A stretch of DNA of 64,000 bases, taken from assembly GCA_963556145.1 (NCBI GenBank), contig OY744461.1, forward strand, positions 6,768,891 through 6,832,890. Direction: 5' to 3'. Below are positions 10,427-19,744 of this stretch, one piece after another. Positions within the stretch are counted from its first letter, which is position 1, and each line of letters starts with the position of its first letter. The stretch is from Hygrocybe punicea. Lineage: Eukaryota; Basidiomycota; Agaricomycetes; Agaricales; Hygrophoraceae. The translations under genes were made by a program, and so were the position numbers. The notes under the pieces are model-generated. The model ran no database searches. It saw only the letters and a list, made by a program, of their open reading frames with translations, and was not told where the DNA came from.

Positions 10427-12566
10427 TCGCAGAAACAGCCCATGGGACATATAAAATATCCCTTGGAATATTTACTTTACTCAAAAAAGCTCCAATCTAC
10501 AGCCTGAGGCTGGTGGGACTGCCTGCTTGCTCAGCATCTGCCAAGTCACACAATAATAATCATAGCAATATAATTTTAATTTACCAACCACTCAAAATAG
10601 ATATAGCAAATTAAATAATTATTTTACCTAAATACATGGTATTCTAATTTATCAGGGGAGAGACAGGGAGGTGGAGGAGAGGAGAGGAGAGGGGGGAATG
10701 GCAGGGGGAATGGGGGTGAGCAGGGGGAGAAGGGGCAGGAGGTGGATGGGAGGTGGGGATGGTGGATGGACAGCACATAGGCAGGGGGAGAAGGGGTAGG
10801 AGACAGCCAGGGGGAGGAGGGGGAGGGGAAAGGAGGAAAAGGACCAACAATACATACCGGTGTTCCCCTGGTGTCCATGCCCCTCCGCGTCCTCGCCCTT
10901 GTCCTCGTCCTCGTCCTCGTCATCCCCATCGTCCTTGTCACCCCGGTCCCCATCGTCCTCGTCGTCCTGGTCCCCGTCGTCCTTGTCGTCCCGGTCCCCG
11001 TCGTCCTTGTCGTCCCAGTCCCTGTCGTCCTCGTCATCCCGGTCCTCGTCCCCGTACCCATCCACCTTGTCCTGGTCCTTGTCGTCCCTGTCCCCGTCGT
11101 CCTTGTCCTTGTCCTTGTCCTTGTCGTCCCTGTCCCCGTCGTCCTTGTCCTTGTCCTTGTAGTCCCCGTCCCCATCCTCGTCCTTGTCGTTACCGCGTGG
11201 CCCTGTTCCCGTTCGCGTTGTCGTTGCCGTCCTCGTCCCCATTTCCGTCCTCGTCGTCCCTGTTGCCGTCATCCTTGTTGTCCCGGGCTCCGTGGTCCTC
11301 GTTGTCCCGTTCCCCCGTCCCGGTCGTCCTCGTTTCCGTCGTCCGTTGCCCCCGTCCCCGTTCCCGTGTTCGCTGTCCTCGTCGTCATCCTCGTCCTTGT
11401 CCCCGTTTCTGTCCTCATCGTCCCTGCTGCCGTCGTCCCGTTCCCCGTCCCGGTCATTCTCGTTTCTGTCGTCCGTGGTTCCCGTCCGCCCGCTGTCCTC
11501 GTCTTCGTTTCCTCGTCCGTGTCGTGGTTCCCGTTCCCGTTGCTGTCGTCTTCCCCTTTCGCGCCGTGGTCACGTTCGTTCGTTTACCCCGTCGTCCTCA
11601 TTCCCGTCGTCCTCGTTCTTGCTGTCGTAGTGGGCCTGGGTTGTCCCCGTTCTCGGCTGCGTACCGTTGTAGATGCAGGTTCTTGGTGGCTTCGGAACTA
11701 TATAAAGAAATAAATAAAGATCCTAACCAGAGGGTGTCAGCGTAGAAGTGACTGGATAAGTCAATGTCGGGAATAGTAGTAAAAGGAAGGGAATGTTAGT
11801 AAAAGTAAAGCCGCCGCGTAAAACTGGACTAATAACGACGAATCCGGTGATGATCGGAGTGAAAACGGACAAATAATGAAGAACCCGACAATGCCGACGA
11901 TGTCGGGTACGGCAGGTCGGGTCGGGTCGGGTCGGAAATGATGAACGAATATATGGGAACAACGATAAAGACGACGAAGTGGACTATAAAAAGCTAAGGG
12001 TCTACATGGACGAGTATTTGAAGGGATTAAAAGGCGATTCTGACTAAAGGGAAATGGGGACTAAGGGTATGTTATTTTGTACGGTCGCCAGGGACCGTTT
12101 TTATAGTACAGGAAACAGTAATCTACTTTCGGACATGTCTACTTCGGCCGATGGTAAGCTACAAAGAAAGGTTGGAATGGGGATATGGAAAAGGGGGGTT
12201 GCAAAGCAACGAAGACAGGAAATGGAGGGGAAAACGAATATGCAAGGAAAAGATCTAGAAAGTCCTACATATCTCCGAAAAGATGAGGGGATGCATAATT
12301 AAGGTAAATCCGAAGTCGGGGATTGAGTCCGAAGAGATCCATCTCCTGGAATTGGAACTCCGAGGCGTTTGAGGCTGCCAGATTTAGCCCAAAAGCGGCC
12401 GTCACAAAGCGGCATGTGTCGGGTTACGTCGGTCACGTCGGGTCACGTCACGTCACATCACGTCGGGTTACGTCGGGTTCGAATGCAAGTCGAATGGCGG
12501 CATCGGGTTGGTCCGGATTCATGATATATCGATGATACGGACTCAGAGGGACGTCGACCCTCTACA
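10427..12566 (+). repeat. Inner part of left terminal inverted repeat of D
   Basis: This block pairs with the reverse complement of 19314-21005. It holds the last CCCWWGGG units, an AT-rich stretch (10540-10640), purine-rich DNA (10650-10850) and a 0.8-kb GC-rich array (10860-11640) of short GTCGTCC/CTTGTCC-type units. Solo LTR C follows. The right-arm counterpart of the array is 24 bp shorter. Frames of 200-330 codons run through the array in several phases on both strands and are low-complexity by-products. Confidence 0.8.
11668..12566 (-). repeat. Solo LTR C (minus orientation)
   Basis: This is an LTR of the A group in reverse orientation, from TGTAGATGC to CCCTCTACA, about 899 bp. CCGT lies on both sides (11664-11667 and 12567-12570), so this is a complete solo LTR and not the end of a larger element. 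The same insertion is present in the right arm (19314-19744, truncated), so it predates or was copied with the duplication of the arms of D. Confidence 0.85.
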
Positions 12567-12570
12567 CCGT

Positions 12571-12814
12571 CTCCTTGTCGCCCACATGCGCGTCTGCTTG
12601 TTGCTGTTGCCGCGTTCGCGTTCGTTTGGCACGAGGGTGAGGGAAAAAAACCTACAAGTGTGTTTAAGTAGTCAGTAGAATGAAGAAAAAAGATAAAGAA
12701 TAATTACCTGGGGTGCTCTGGCATCCGCACCCGTTGTCGCGTCGTTGTTGAAAACGAAGTCTTGTTGAACTCGCGCACGAGAATTTCAACCGGGATTTGC
12801 CGATATCCCAAACG
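12571..12814 (-). other. Possible exon at the centre of D, cut by the assembly gap
   Basis: On the minus strand, 12814 to about 12714 reads as a coding-like segment (IPVEILVREFNKTSF, then RMPEHP). It ends at a plausible donor GTAATT, followed by a pyrimidine-rich intron and an acceptor TTGTAG near 12653. The next exon would run through the target site of solo LTR C into the inverted repeat and stop near 11600. I do not recognise the protein. It may be the C-terminus of a gene belonging to D, but the splice is inferred and the upstream part is in the gap. Confidence 0.25.
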
Positions 12815-13014
12815 NNNNNNNNNNNNNNNNNNNNNNNNNNNNNNNNNNNNNNNNNNNNNNNNNNNNNNNNNNNNNNNNNNNNNNNNNNNNNNNNNNNNNN
12901 NNNNNNNNNNNNNNNNNNNNNNNNNNNNNNNNNNNNNNNNNNNNNNNNNNNNNNNNNNNNNNNNNNNNNNNNNNNNNNNNNNNNNNNNNNNNNNNNNNNN
13001 NNNNNNNNNNNNNN
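12815..13014. other. Assembly gap (200 N)
   Basis: There are exactly 200 N. What should lie here is much longer than 200 bp: the 5' half of the right-arm copy of solo LTR C, the whole 5' LTR of B (about 795 bp), most of its gag region, and the centre of D. Reading frames that run across the N are artefacts. Confidence 0.98.
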
Positions 13015-13016
13015 AA

Positions 13017-16000
13017 CACCGGCGCCGTCGTCACCTTGCCCACCATCGAGCACAACCAAAAGAACCGACGAGAGCGGTCCGACACCGGAAAGCCGGATTT
13101 TTAGAAGTCGAGGACCCGGAGATACCTCTCGGAAAGGACGCACCGGGAGATGAGAAGCCGCCACTCGAAAGCGACCACACCTATACCACGAACTATGCTT
13201 CCCTTTTGCCGTTTCCCCTAGAAGAGGACTTATGTTTTTCTATCGATTTAGATTTCTCTTCGTCTCAGCCCCAGACTGCCGCCCAGTACATTTCATTGTT
13301 GACCGATGTACAAAATCAGCTACGTACTACCGATACCCTTCCTTCGTCTTGTTCCGTCTCCGCTCCTGCGTCACATATTTCCTCTTCGAATATTTGTAAC
13401 AAAGCCTCTACTGAACACGCTACTTATATCTCGTATACCACCCCCCCTACCAGGGACCTAAAAGGAGTCGTTACCAAGAAAAAGTATAAGAAGGTAGCCG
13501 ATCGTATCCGCCCAATTTCTACCACTCTCCCCGACGAATACCGCATCATACGCGAGATCACCGGCGACCCGCTAGCCGATTTACCCACGCTCCCGACTCA
13601 CCCGCCCGACTTTACACCCGGCACCCGCTATACCCAGGAACGACACGACGCGATGCCGATGAACCCGGATGGATTCCTTTGGCCTGAGGAAGAAAAACTC
13701 GGCCACCATATCATCAAAACGCAAGAAGCCGCCTTCGCCTGGAACGAATCCGAGAAAGGCCAGTTCAATACGGACTACTTCCCGCCGATCCACATTCCCA
13801 CCGTACCGCACGACCCGTGGGTCCATCGCAATATCCCAATCCCACCCGGCATCCTTAACGAAGTCATCGGCATCATCAAAGACAAAATTAACGCCGGTAC
13901 CTATGAACCCTCGAATTCGTCATATCGCTCCCGCTGGTTTTGCGTTTTGAAAAAGGACGGGAAGTCTCTTCGAATCGTCCACGATCTACAGCCGCTTAAC
14001 GCCGTCACTATCCGCGATCCCGCCGTACCGCCCATGACCGAGCACTTGGCCGAGGCCTTTGGCGGCCACTCTTGCTACGCTTCCTTCGACCTCTTCGTCT
14101 CTTTCGACCAACGCCTCGTCCACCCCTCGTCTCGTGACTATATGACCTTTCAGTCTCCACTCGGAACGCTTCGACTTACGCGGATTGCTATGGGATACAC
14201 AAATTCCCCGCAGATCTTACACGGTGACTCTACGTACATCCTCCGTGACGAAATCCCTCATCTTGCCGTTCCGTATATGGACGATATTCCCGTCAAAGGG
14301 CCTCCAACCCGCTACGAGCAACCCGACGGTACCTACGAGACTATACCCGAGAACCCGGCAATCCGACGTTTCATTTGGGAACACTTCCAAGGTGTCAACC
14401 GCGTCATCCAGCGTTTCCGCTATGTCGGCGGTACCTTCAACGGCAAAAAACTCGAGTTGTGTCGACCCTCAGTCATCGTTGTTGGCCACCGATGCACATA
14501 CGAAGGAAGAGTAGCCGACGACTCCAAAGTACAGAAGATTCGCGATTGGCCACTGCCGACCAACCTCACCGAAGTTCGCGCCTTTCTTGGCATCTGCGGC
14601 GTCTTGCGTATTTTTATCAAGGACTTCTCGCTTCACTCCCGACCCCTCGTCCGCCTTACCCGCAAAGGTATACCCTTCGAATTTGGTGAAGAAGAAGAGA
14701 CCGCCGTCGACTACCTCAAAAACGCCGTCATTACGTCGCCAGCGCTGCGCGCTATCGACTACACGCGTGAATGGGAAGTGATTCTCGCCGTCGATTCATC
14801 CGTTCTTGGAGTCGGCTTCGTTCTTATGCAAATCCGCGCCGACGGAAAGCGCTATCCGAATCGCTTTGGTTCAATATCGTGGAACGAACGCGAAGCCCGA
14901 TACTCCCAGTCCAAGCTCGAACTCTACGGCCTCTTCAGGGCCCTCCGCGCCTATCGGATTTTCATTATCGGCGTCCGCAACCTCACCGTTGAAGTCGACG
15001 CGAAGTACATAAAAGGGATGCTCAACAACCCCGACATTCAGCCCAATGCAACGATCAACCGATGGATAGCCGGCGTGCTCTTATTTGACTTTAGACTCGT
15101 TCACGTACCCGCTTCCGCACACGGTGCACCCGACGGACTCTCCCGACGTCCCCGCGCTGCAGAAGACCCCGAGGAGATCAACGATTCCGACGATTGGCTC
15201 GACCACTCCTACGGTTTCTTTATGGAAGTCGTCAACTACCGACCCGTTCCCATACCGTCTAAGCCGATTGCCGTATGCGGCCGCTGCCGTGCCACAGCCG
15301 ACCGACTCCAAGAATTACCCGCCGTCCTCGTCTACACAAATCAGGAAGCCGTATCTGACATACCGCGATCCGATAAAGCCCGCGCGGCCGACGCTCGTCT
15401 TGCCCTCGTCGAGACTTGGTTACGAGATCTAACCCGACCCGCGAACTTCACGGACGAAGAATACCGTCTGTTCCTACGATACGCCCTTGAATTCTTCGTC
15501 ACCGATAACAAGCTTTGGCGCAAAGACCGTCACGGAAAACACAAACTCGTCATACCGCCCGACCGCCGGCTTCAGTTACTCAAAGACGCTCACGACTCTC
15601 TCGGCCATAAAGGTATATTCTCCGTCCGCGCTCGGCTACTCGATCGTTTCTGGTGGCCGCACCTCGACCACGACGTTAAATGGTACGTCCAGTCTTGCCA
15701 TCAGTGCCAAGTACGGCAAATGCGTTATCATCACATTCCGCCCACCGTCGCTACACCGGCCTCACTATTTCGTAAAGCGTATGTCGACACAATGTTTATG
15801 CCACGATCCGGCGGCTATCGATACATCGTCCAAGCCCGTTGCTCCCTGTCCGCCTACCCTGAGTTCCGCATGTTACGCCGCGAGACCGGCTCCACCATCG
15901 GCACGTTCTTGTTCGAAGACATCTTATGCCGTTGGGGCGCTCTCGAAGAAATCGTTACCGACAACGGCAAGCCGTTCGTAGAAGCGCTCGACTATCTCGC

Positions 16001-16754
16001 CTCCCGCTACGGTATCCGCCACATCCGCATTTCGCCCTATAACTCACAAGCGAACGGACCCGTTGAGCGTCGCCACCTAGATGTCCGGGAGGCCATTATG
16101 AAAAGTTGTGACGGAGATGAAAAGAAATGGCACACCGTAACCCACTCCGTATTTTGGGCCGAACGGGTCACGACACACAAAAGCCTCGGATACTCGTCCT
16201 ACTACATCGCACACGGAGTAGAACCGCTTTTTCCATTCGATTTTGCCGAAGCTACGTACATGGTTCCGACGCAAGATACGATGTCTACGACCGACCTTAT
16301 AGTCATCCGCGCCCGACAACTTCGTAAACGAGAAGCCGACCTCGATCGGGTCAAAGAAAAGCTTACCAAATCTCGGCTCGCGTCCGCCCGGCAATTCGAG
16401 CAGAAATACGCCAACACGATCAAAGTTTACGACTTCGAACCCGGTAACCTCGTTCTCGTCCGAAATTCACGTATCGAAATGTCTCTCGATCGTAAAGCAA
16501 AACCGCGGTACTTTGGACCCATGGTTGTCGTCAGGAAAACAGAAGGCGGATCCTACATACTCGCCGAACTCGACGGTGCGGTTTCTAAATCTCGATTTGC
16601 CGCTTTCCGAGTCGTACCCTACCACGCCCGCTCAAAAATATCGATACCGTTGGACGACTTCTTACAATACCCCGATGCCGACGATACCGATTCAAACGAT
16701 CTTGATGATCCGACGTACCCGCCCTCCATAGACTCCTCACCCGACGACGATTAA
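13017..16754 (+). CDS. pol: Ty3/gypsy Pol polyprotein (reverse transcriptase, RNase H, integrase)
   Basis: The frame is open for about 1,245 codons after the gap and makes the enzymes that copy and integrate the element. The reverse transcriptase includes RIVHDLQPLNAV and the catalytic box PYMDDIPV at about 14271-14294. RNase H follows (ILAVDSSVLGVG, then ARYSQSKLELYGL, then HGAPDGLSRRP). Integrase has the HHCC zinc motif (HDSLGHKG to CHQC, about 15586-15714) and the acidic residues in YVDTMF, IVTDNGKPF and NGPVERRH. A GPY/F-like segment (KPRYFGPMVVV) follows, and the C-terminus is acidic with no chromodomain. The true start is unknown. A second frame ending near 13153 (RKGRTGR then stop) could be the end of gag, with pol in the +1 frame. 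No disabling mutation is visible. Confidence 0.95.
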   Translation, partial: HRRRRHLAHHRAQPKEPTRAVRHRKAGFLEVEDPEIPLGKDAPGDEKPPLESDHTYTTNYASLLPFPLEEDLCFSIDLDFSSSQPQTAAQYISLLTDVQNQLRTTDTLPSSCSVSAPASHISSSNICNKASTEHATYISYTTPPTRDLKGVVTKKKYKKVADRIRPISTTLPDEYRIIREITGDPLADLPTLPTHPPDFTPGTRYTQERHDAMPMNPDGFLWPEEEKLGHHIIKTQEAAFAWNESEKGQFNTDYFPPIHIPTVPHDPWVHRNIPIPPGILNEVIGIIKDKINAGTYEPSNSSYRSRWFCVLKKDGKSLRIVHDLQPLNAVTIRDPAVPPMTEHLAEAFGGHSCYASFDLFVSFDQRLVHPSSRDYMTFQSPLGTLRLTRIAMGYTNSPQILHGDSTYILRDEIPHLAVPYMDDIPVKGPPTRYEQPDGTYETIPENPAIRRFIWEHFQGVNRVIQRFRYVGGTFNGKKLELCRPSVIVVGHRCTYEGRVADDSKVQKIRDWPLPTNLTEVRAFLGICGVLRIFIKDFSLHSRPLVRLTRKGIPFEFGEEEETAVDYLKNAVITSPALRAIDYTREWEVILAVDSSVLGVGFVLMQIRADGKRYPNRFGSISWNEREARYSQSKLELYGLFRALRAYRIFIIGVRNLTVEVDAKYIKGMLNNPDIQPNATINRWIAGVLLFDFRLVHVPASAHGAPDGLSRRPRAAEDPEEINDSDDWLDHSYGFFMEVVNYRPVPIPSKPIAVCGRCRATADRLQELPAVLVYTNQEAVSDIPRSDKARAADARLALVETWLRDLTRPANFTDEEYRLFLRYALEFFVTDNKLWRKDRHGKHKLVIPPDRRLQLLKDAHDSLGHKGIFSVRARLLDRFWWPHLDHDVKWYVQSCHQCQVRQMRYHHIPPTVATPASLFRKAYVDTMFMPRSGGYRYIVQARCSLSAYPEFRMLRRETGSTIGTFLFEDILCRWGALEEIVTDNGKPFVEALDYLASRYGIRHIRISPYNSQANGPVERRHLDVREAIMKSCDGDEKKWHTVTHSVFWAERVTTHKSLGYSSYYIAHGVEPLFPFDFAEATYMVPTQDTMSTTDLIVIRARQLRKREADLDRVKEKLTKSRLASARQFEQKYANTIKVYDFEPGNLVLVRNSRIEMSLDRKAKPRYFGPMVVVRKTEGGSYILAELDGAVSKSRFAAFRVVPYHARSKISIPLDDFLQYPDADDTDSNDLDDPTYPPSIDSSPDDD

Positions 16755-16960
16755 GCATTTCATTTATATTCTGTCCACGTTATACCCCCATTTTATTTAG
16801 TTCCTCTTAGTTTTCCAACGATATGACGAATGATGCGAATAGTCCTATGTCTTCGGGAGCCGATCGGCTTTCCTTAGCTGGGTGAACAAGCTGACACGTC
16901 TTTTATATACACGATATATTTTTTTATATACAACGGGCTCGTTATTTTTATATATATATT

Positions 16961-18348
16961 TTACAGGCGGCCGGTCTCGTAATCCCGCTTCAACATCGCC
17001 AACCTTGAGGTCGACCGTTCGAGATCGACGCGAAGCCGCTGGAACTCTTGACCGAAGTGGACGAGGTGACGGTTGACGTTGGTGCCCAGGGCTCCCAGCT
17101 CCTCCGTAAGGACCGCTAGCCGCGCCGACACTTGCTCGTAATTCTCCATCGTCAAAACGAACGGGTTCGCTGTCGAGGCCGTCCTAAGCCTTTTCGTCGG
17201 CCGCTCTTCCTCCGACTCCTCCTCGTCTTCGTCATCGTCCTCGACCGACTCCACCTCCTCGACCCGCGGTTTGCTCGTTGAGGCCCGGGCAGGCCTACTG
17301 CGGATGGGCTTTGTCGTGAACGACAACGGCTTCCTCGTACCGGCCGCGACCTCTTTGCCCTTTCCGGTATCCACCTTGCGCCGACCCCCGCCCGTCCGGT
17401 GTGTAGCGTTAGTACATCTCTTCTTCAGCCTCCGGCATCGTTCGCACACGTAGCCCGTGACGCCTCGACACGCCTCTTGCGCCTTGACGCAGTTGGTGCA
17501 GGGTTGTAGGGGAAACGGCCCGGTGAACTGTTACCAGGATCAGTAACTAAAGAACATATGAACCGACACAAGAACTCACCGTCGTACCAGCCAAGTCTCC
17601 GGTCTCTACGCCCGGCGTATCTACGTCGTCTACATCGGCCGGTGTCTCTGGTGCCGGGTCGACGGGGCCTTCCTCTGGCTCAACTGCGGCTTCCCCTTCC
17701 GGAATCGACTCAGTCCTTGGTTCACCCGCGTTTGCTTCAGCTCGCCGTTCTTCGCTGAGCCGCCGCCGATACGCGGCTCCATCCCTTTCAACCCGGTCCG
17801 CTTCTTGATTCCAGTGCTGCTCGTGTTGTTCTATTCTAAGCCGCTCTCGCCTTTCCTCTGCCGCCTTTCGCCTTTTCTCCGCCTCCGCTCGTGCACTTGC
17901 CTCTGCCATCCGTTTGGCCTCCTCTTCCCGCGTAGCCGCTTCTTCATCCGCCCGCCGTCTGGCTTCTTCCTGTTCCTGCCTCTCCCGGTCCGCCGCTTCT
18001 TTCAGCCACTCTTCGACATCGTTGGCGTACGATTGGCGGTCGGCCCATAACGGTGGCGTTACTGGCCTCGTACCACCAGCTCGGAGTTCCGCGACGATTC
18101 CATTGTAAGCACGCTGGCGGGACGGCATGAGCTATCTTAGGACACGCGTAGTCAATAAGGAAACTCACCAGCGCCTTCTTGCGGCCGCTTAACCATTGTT
18201 GGGCCATCCCCTCGTTGCCGTCCACCATCGTTACGAGGTCGTCGCTATGAAACACGGTGACCGCGTTGACGGCCTCTTCGTAGTCCGCCCGGACATCGGG
18301 TTCGATGCTTTCGACGAAAGCGAGGAAGTTGTCGTAGACTTGGGACAT
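16961..18348 (-). CDS. Antisense accessory gene of B: coiled coil plus six-cysteine (Zn2Cys6-like) cluster
   Basis: Three exons on the strand opposite pol give about 432 residues: 18348-18169, 18131-17580 and 17527-16961, with introns GTGAGT...ATAG and GTGAGT...ACAG that keep frame. Exon 1 has a short helical domain (MSQVYDNFLAFVESIEPD). Exon 2 is a long Glu/Arg/Ala-rich coiled coil. Exon 3 opens with two CxxCx6C units (CTNCVKAQEAC and CERCRRLKKRC) separated by seven residues. This fits the fungal binuclear zinc cluster pattern, with the basic residues in the second half. A very acidic stretch (EDDDEDEEESEEE) and a C-terminal helix follow. It converges on pol with 206 bp between stops, and its start faces the 3' LTR. 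A DNA-binding or regulatory role is inferred. A similar gene lies in element E. Confidence 0.7.
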
Positions 18349-18480
18349 TGTGAACGTGTGATGGTGTAGAGGAAAGGTCGGATCAACAACGAGAAAATTT
18401 TTCTTTTTTTTACTTTGCCGTTGTTTGGCCGCTCACGTGATTGGCCACATTCGCGACCCGCATTCGGAGACCCCATATTC

Positions 18481-18518
18481 TCGACCACGGATGGTCTCTA
18501 TTAGAAGACCCAAGGAGA
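18481..18518 (+). other. Region before the 3' LTR of B (polypurine tract)
   Basis: The stretch ends AAGACCCAAGGAGA and matches the corresponding place in A. It is purine-rich at its 3' end, as expected for the plus-strand primer. It also lies upstream of the start of the antisense gene, so it may form part of that gene's promoter region. Confidence 0.55.
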
Positions 18519-19313
18519 TGTAGAGGGTCCTCGACCCTCTGAGGCCGTAACATCGATATCTAGCGAATCCGCTCGAACCCGACGTCTCTAGCAATCTACG
18601 TTCGAACCCGACGCAACCCGACGCAACCCGATGCATACCGACTAGCACGGCCGCTCACGTACCTGGACGGTCTATCTCCTAAACTCACGGAACTTCAAAT
18701 ATCGAAGATAGATCTCATCGGACTGGGATCCCGACATCGGACTTGCCTTATTCACGCCTAGCGTCTCCCTTATGGGGATATAGTAAAGTATATTGCATCT
18801 TTTACGGTTTTTTATATCTTCCACCCATTTTCCCTGTCATCGTCGCCTCGCAACGCTCTTCCTACTTCCCCATTTTTATTCTCCTTTGTCTCCTCTCATC
18901 GGCCGAGGACTCTCGTCCGAATCTAGGTACACAAATTTGTAGTATAAAAACGGTGCCCAAGCGCCGTCTCAGAATAAGAAACCAGTTCCCCCATTTCCTC
19001 TCTCTGAGAATTAAGTCTCTCAGTAAATTCCATCGCACACATTGCTCGTCGGATTCCTCGACGCCCTCCCCGTCGTTCTACCGCCTTTATCTCTACGTTA
19101 CTCGTCACCCGACACCCGACCCGCCGTACCCGACATCGTCGGCCTCGTCGGCTTCGATCGGTCTCCATAGATCTCAGTAGTTTACTCGGCGGCTTCTTAC
19201 TTTTTATATCCTATTATCTTACTGAAGCTTGTTAGACTATTCCTAGTCACTTCTACGCTGACCCCTCAGGCTTAGGATCATTATTCCGCAGCCACCCCGA
19301 CCTCGCCTTTACA
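18519..19313 (+). repeat. 3' LTR of retrotransposon B
   Basis: About 795 bp, from TGTAGAGGG to CCTTTACA. It has the same plan as the A-group LTRs (terminal hairpin GAGGGTC/GACCCTC, CCGACGCAAC motifs, TATA box at 18943 with inverted repeat ACGGTG/CGCCGT) but is clearly diverged in sequence. ACGG follows directly at 19314-19317. Confidence 0.85.
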
Positions 19314-19744
19314 ACGGTCCCTGGCGACCGTACAAAATAACATACCCTTAGTCCCCATTTCCCTTTAGTCAGAATCGCCTTTTAATCCCTTCAAATACTC
19401 GTCCATGTAGACCCTTAGCTTTTTATAGTCCACTTCGTCGTCTTTATCGTTGTTCCCATATATTCGTTCATCATTTCCGACCCGACCCGACCCGACCTGC
19501 CGTACCCGACATCGTCGGCATTGTCGGGTTCTTCATTATTTGTCCGTTTTCACTCCGATCATCACCGGATTCGTCGTTATTAGTCCAGTTTTACGCGGCG
19601 GCTTTACTTTTACTAACATTCCCTTCCTTTTACTACTATTCCCGACATTGACTTATCCAGTCACTTCTACGCTGACACCCTCTGGTTAGGATCTTTATTT
19701 ATTTCTTTATATAGTTCCGAAGCCACCAAGAACCTGCATCTACA
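19314..19744 (+). repeat. 3' half of right-arm copy of solo LTR C, split by B
   Basis: It runs from the ACGGTC stem just after the TATA box to GCATCTACA and is the inverted counterpart of 11668-12095. Its 5' half would lie beyond the other end of B, in the gap. ACGG follows at 19745-19748, the complement of the CCGT beside copy C. Confidence 0.85.

Larger units (their letters stand above)
13015..19313 (+). mobile_element. Autonomous Ty3/gypsy retrotransposon B, 5' end in the gap
   Basis: From left to right it holds a possible gag remnant, a complete pol frame, an antisense gene, and a 3' LTR. B is inserted inside the right-arm copy of solo LTR C. The sequence after its 3' LTR (from 19314, ACGGTCCCTGG) continues that LTR immediately after its TATA box. 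The pol frame has no stop for more than 1,200 codons, so B is probably young. Its 5' LTR and target duplication cannot be seen. Confidence 0.85.

Noticed and set aside
10753..11745. 330-codon Arg/Pro-rich frame in the GC-rich arm array, and its mirror at 19667-20635
   Set aside because: All phases are open because the array is made of short repeats. The 24-bp length difference between arms is a repeat-number change.
12762..16754. A single 1,330-codon frame starting left of the N run
   Set aside because: The frame only appears continuous because N translate as unknown residues. Left of the gap is the centre of D, and right of it is element B, so I start the supported pol at 13017.
11668..18518. 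Solo LTR C as the 5' LTR of element B
   Set aside because: C is in the opposite orientation, belongs to the A-type LTR group, and has its own target duplication on both sides.
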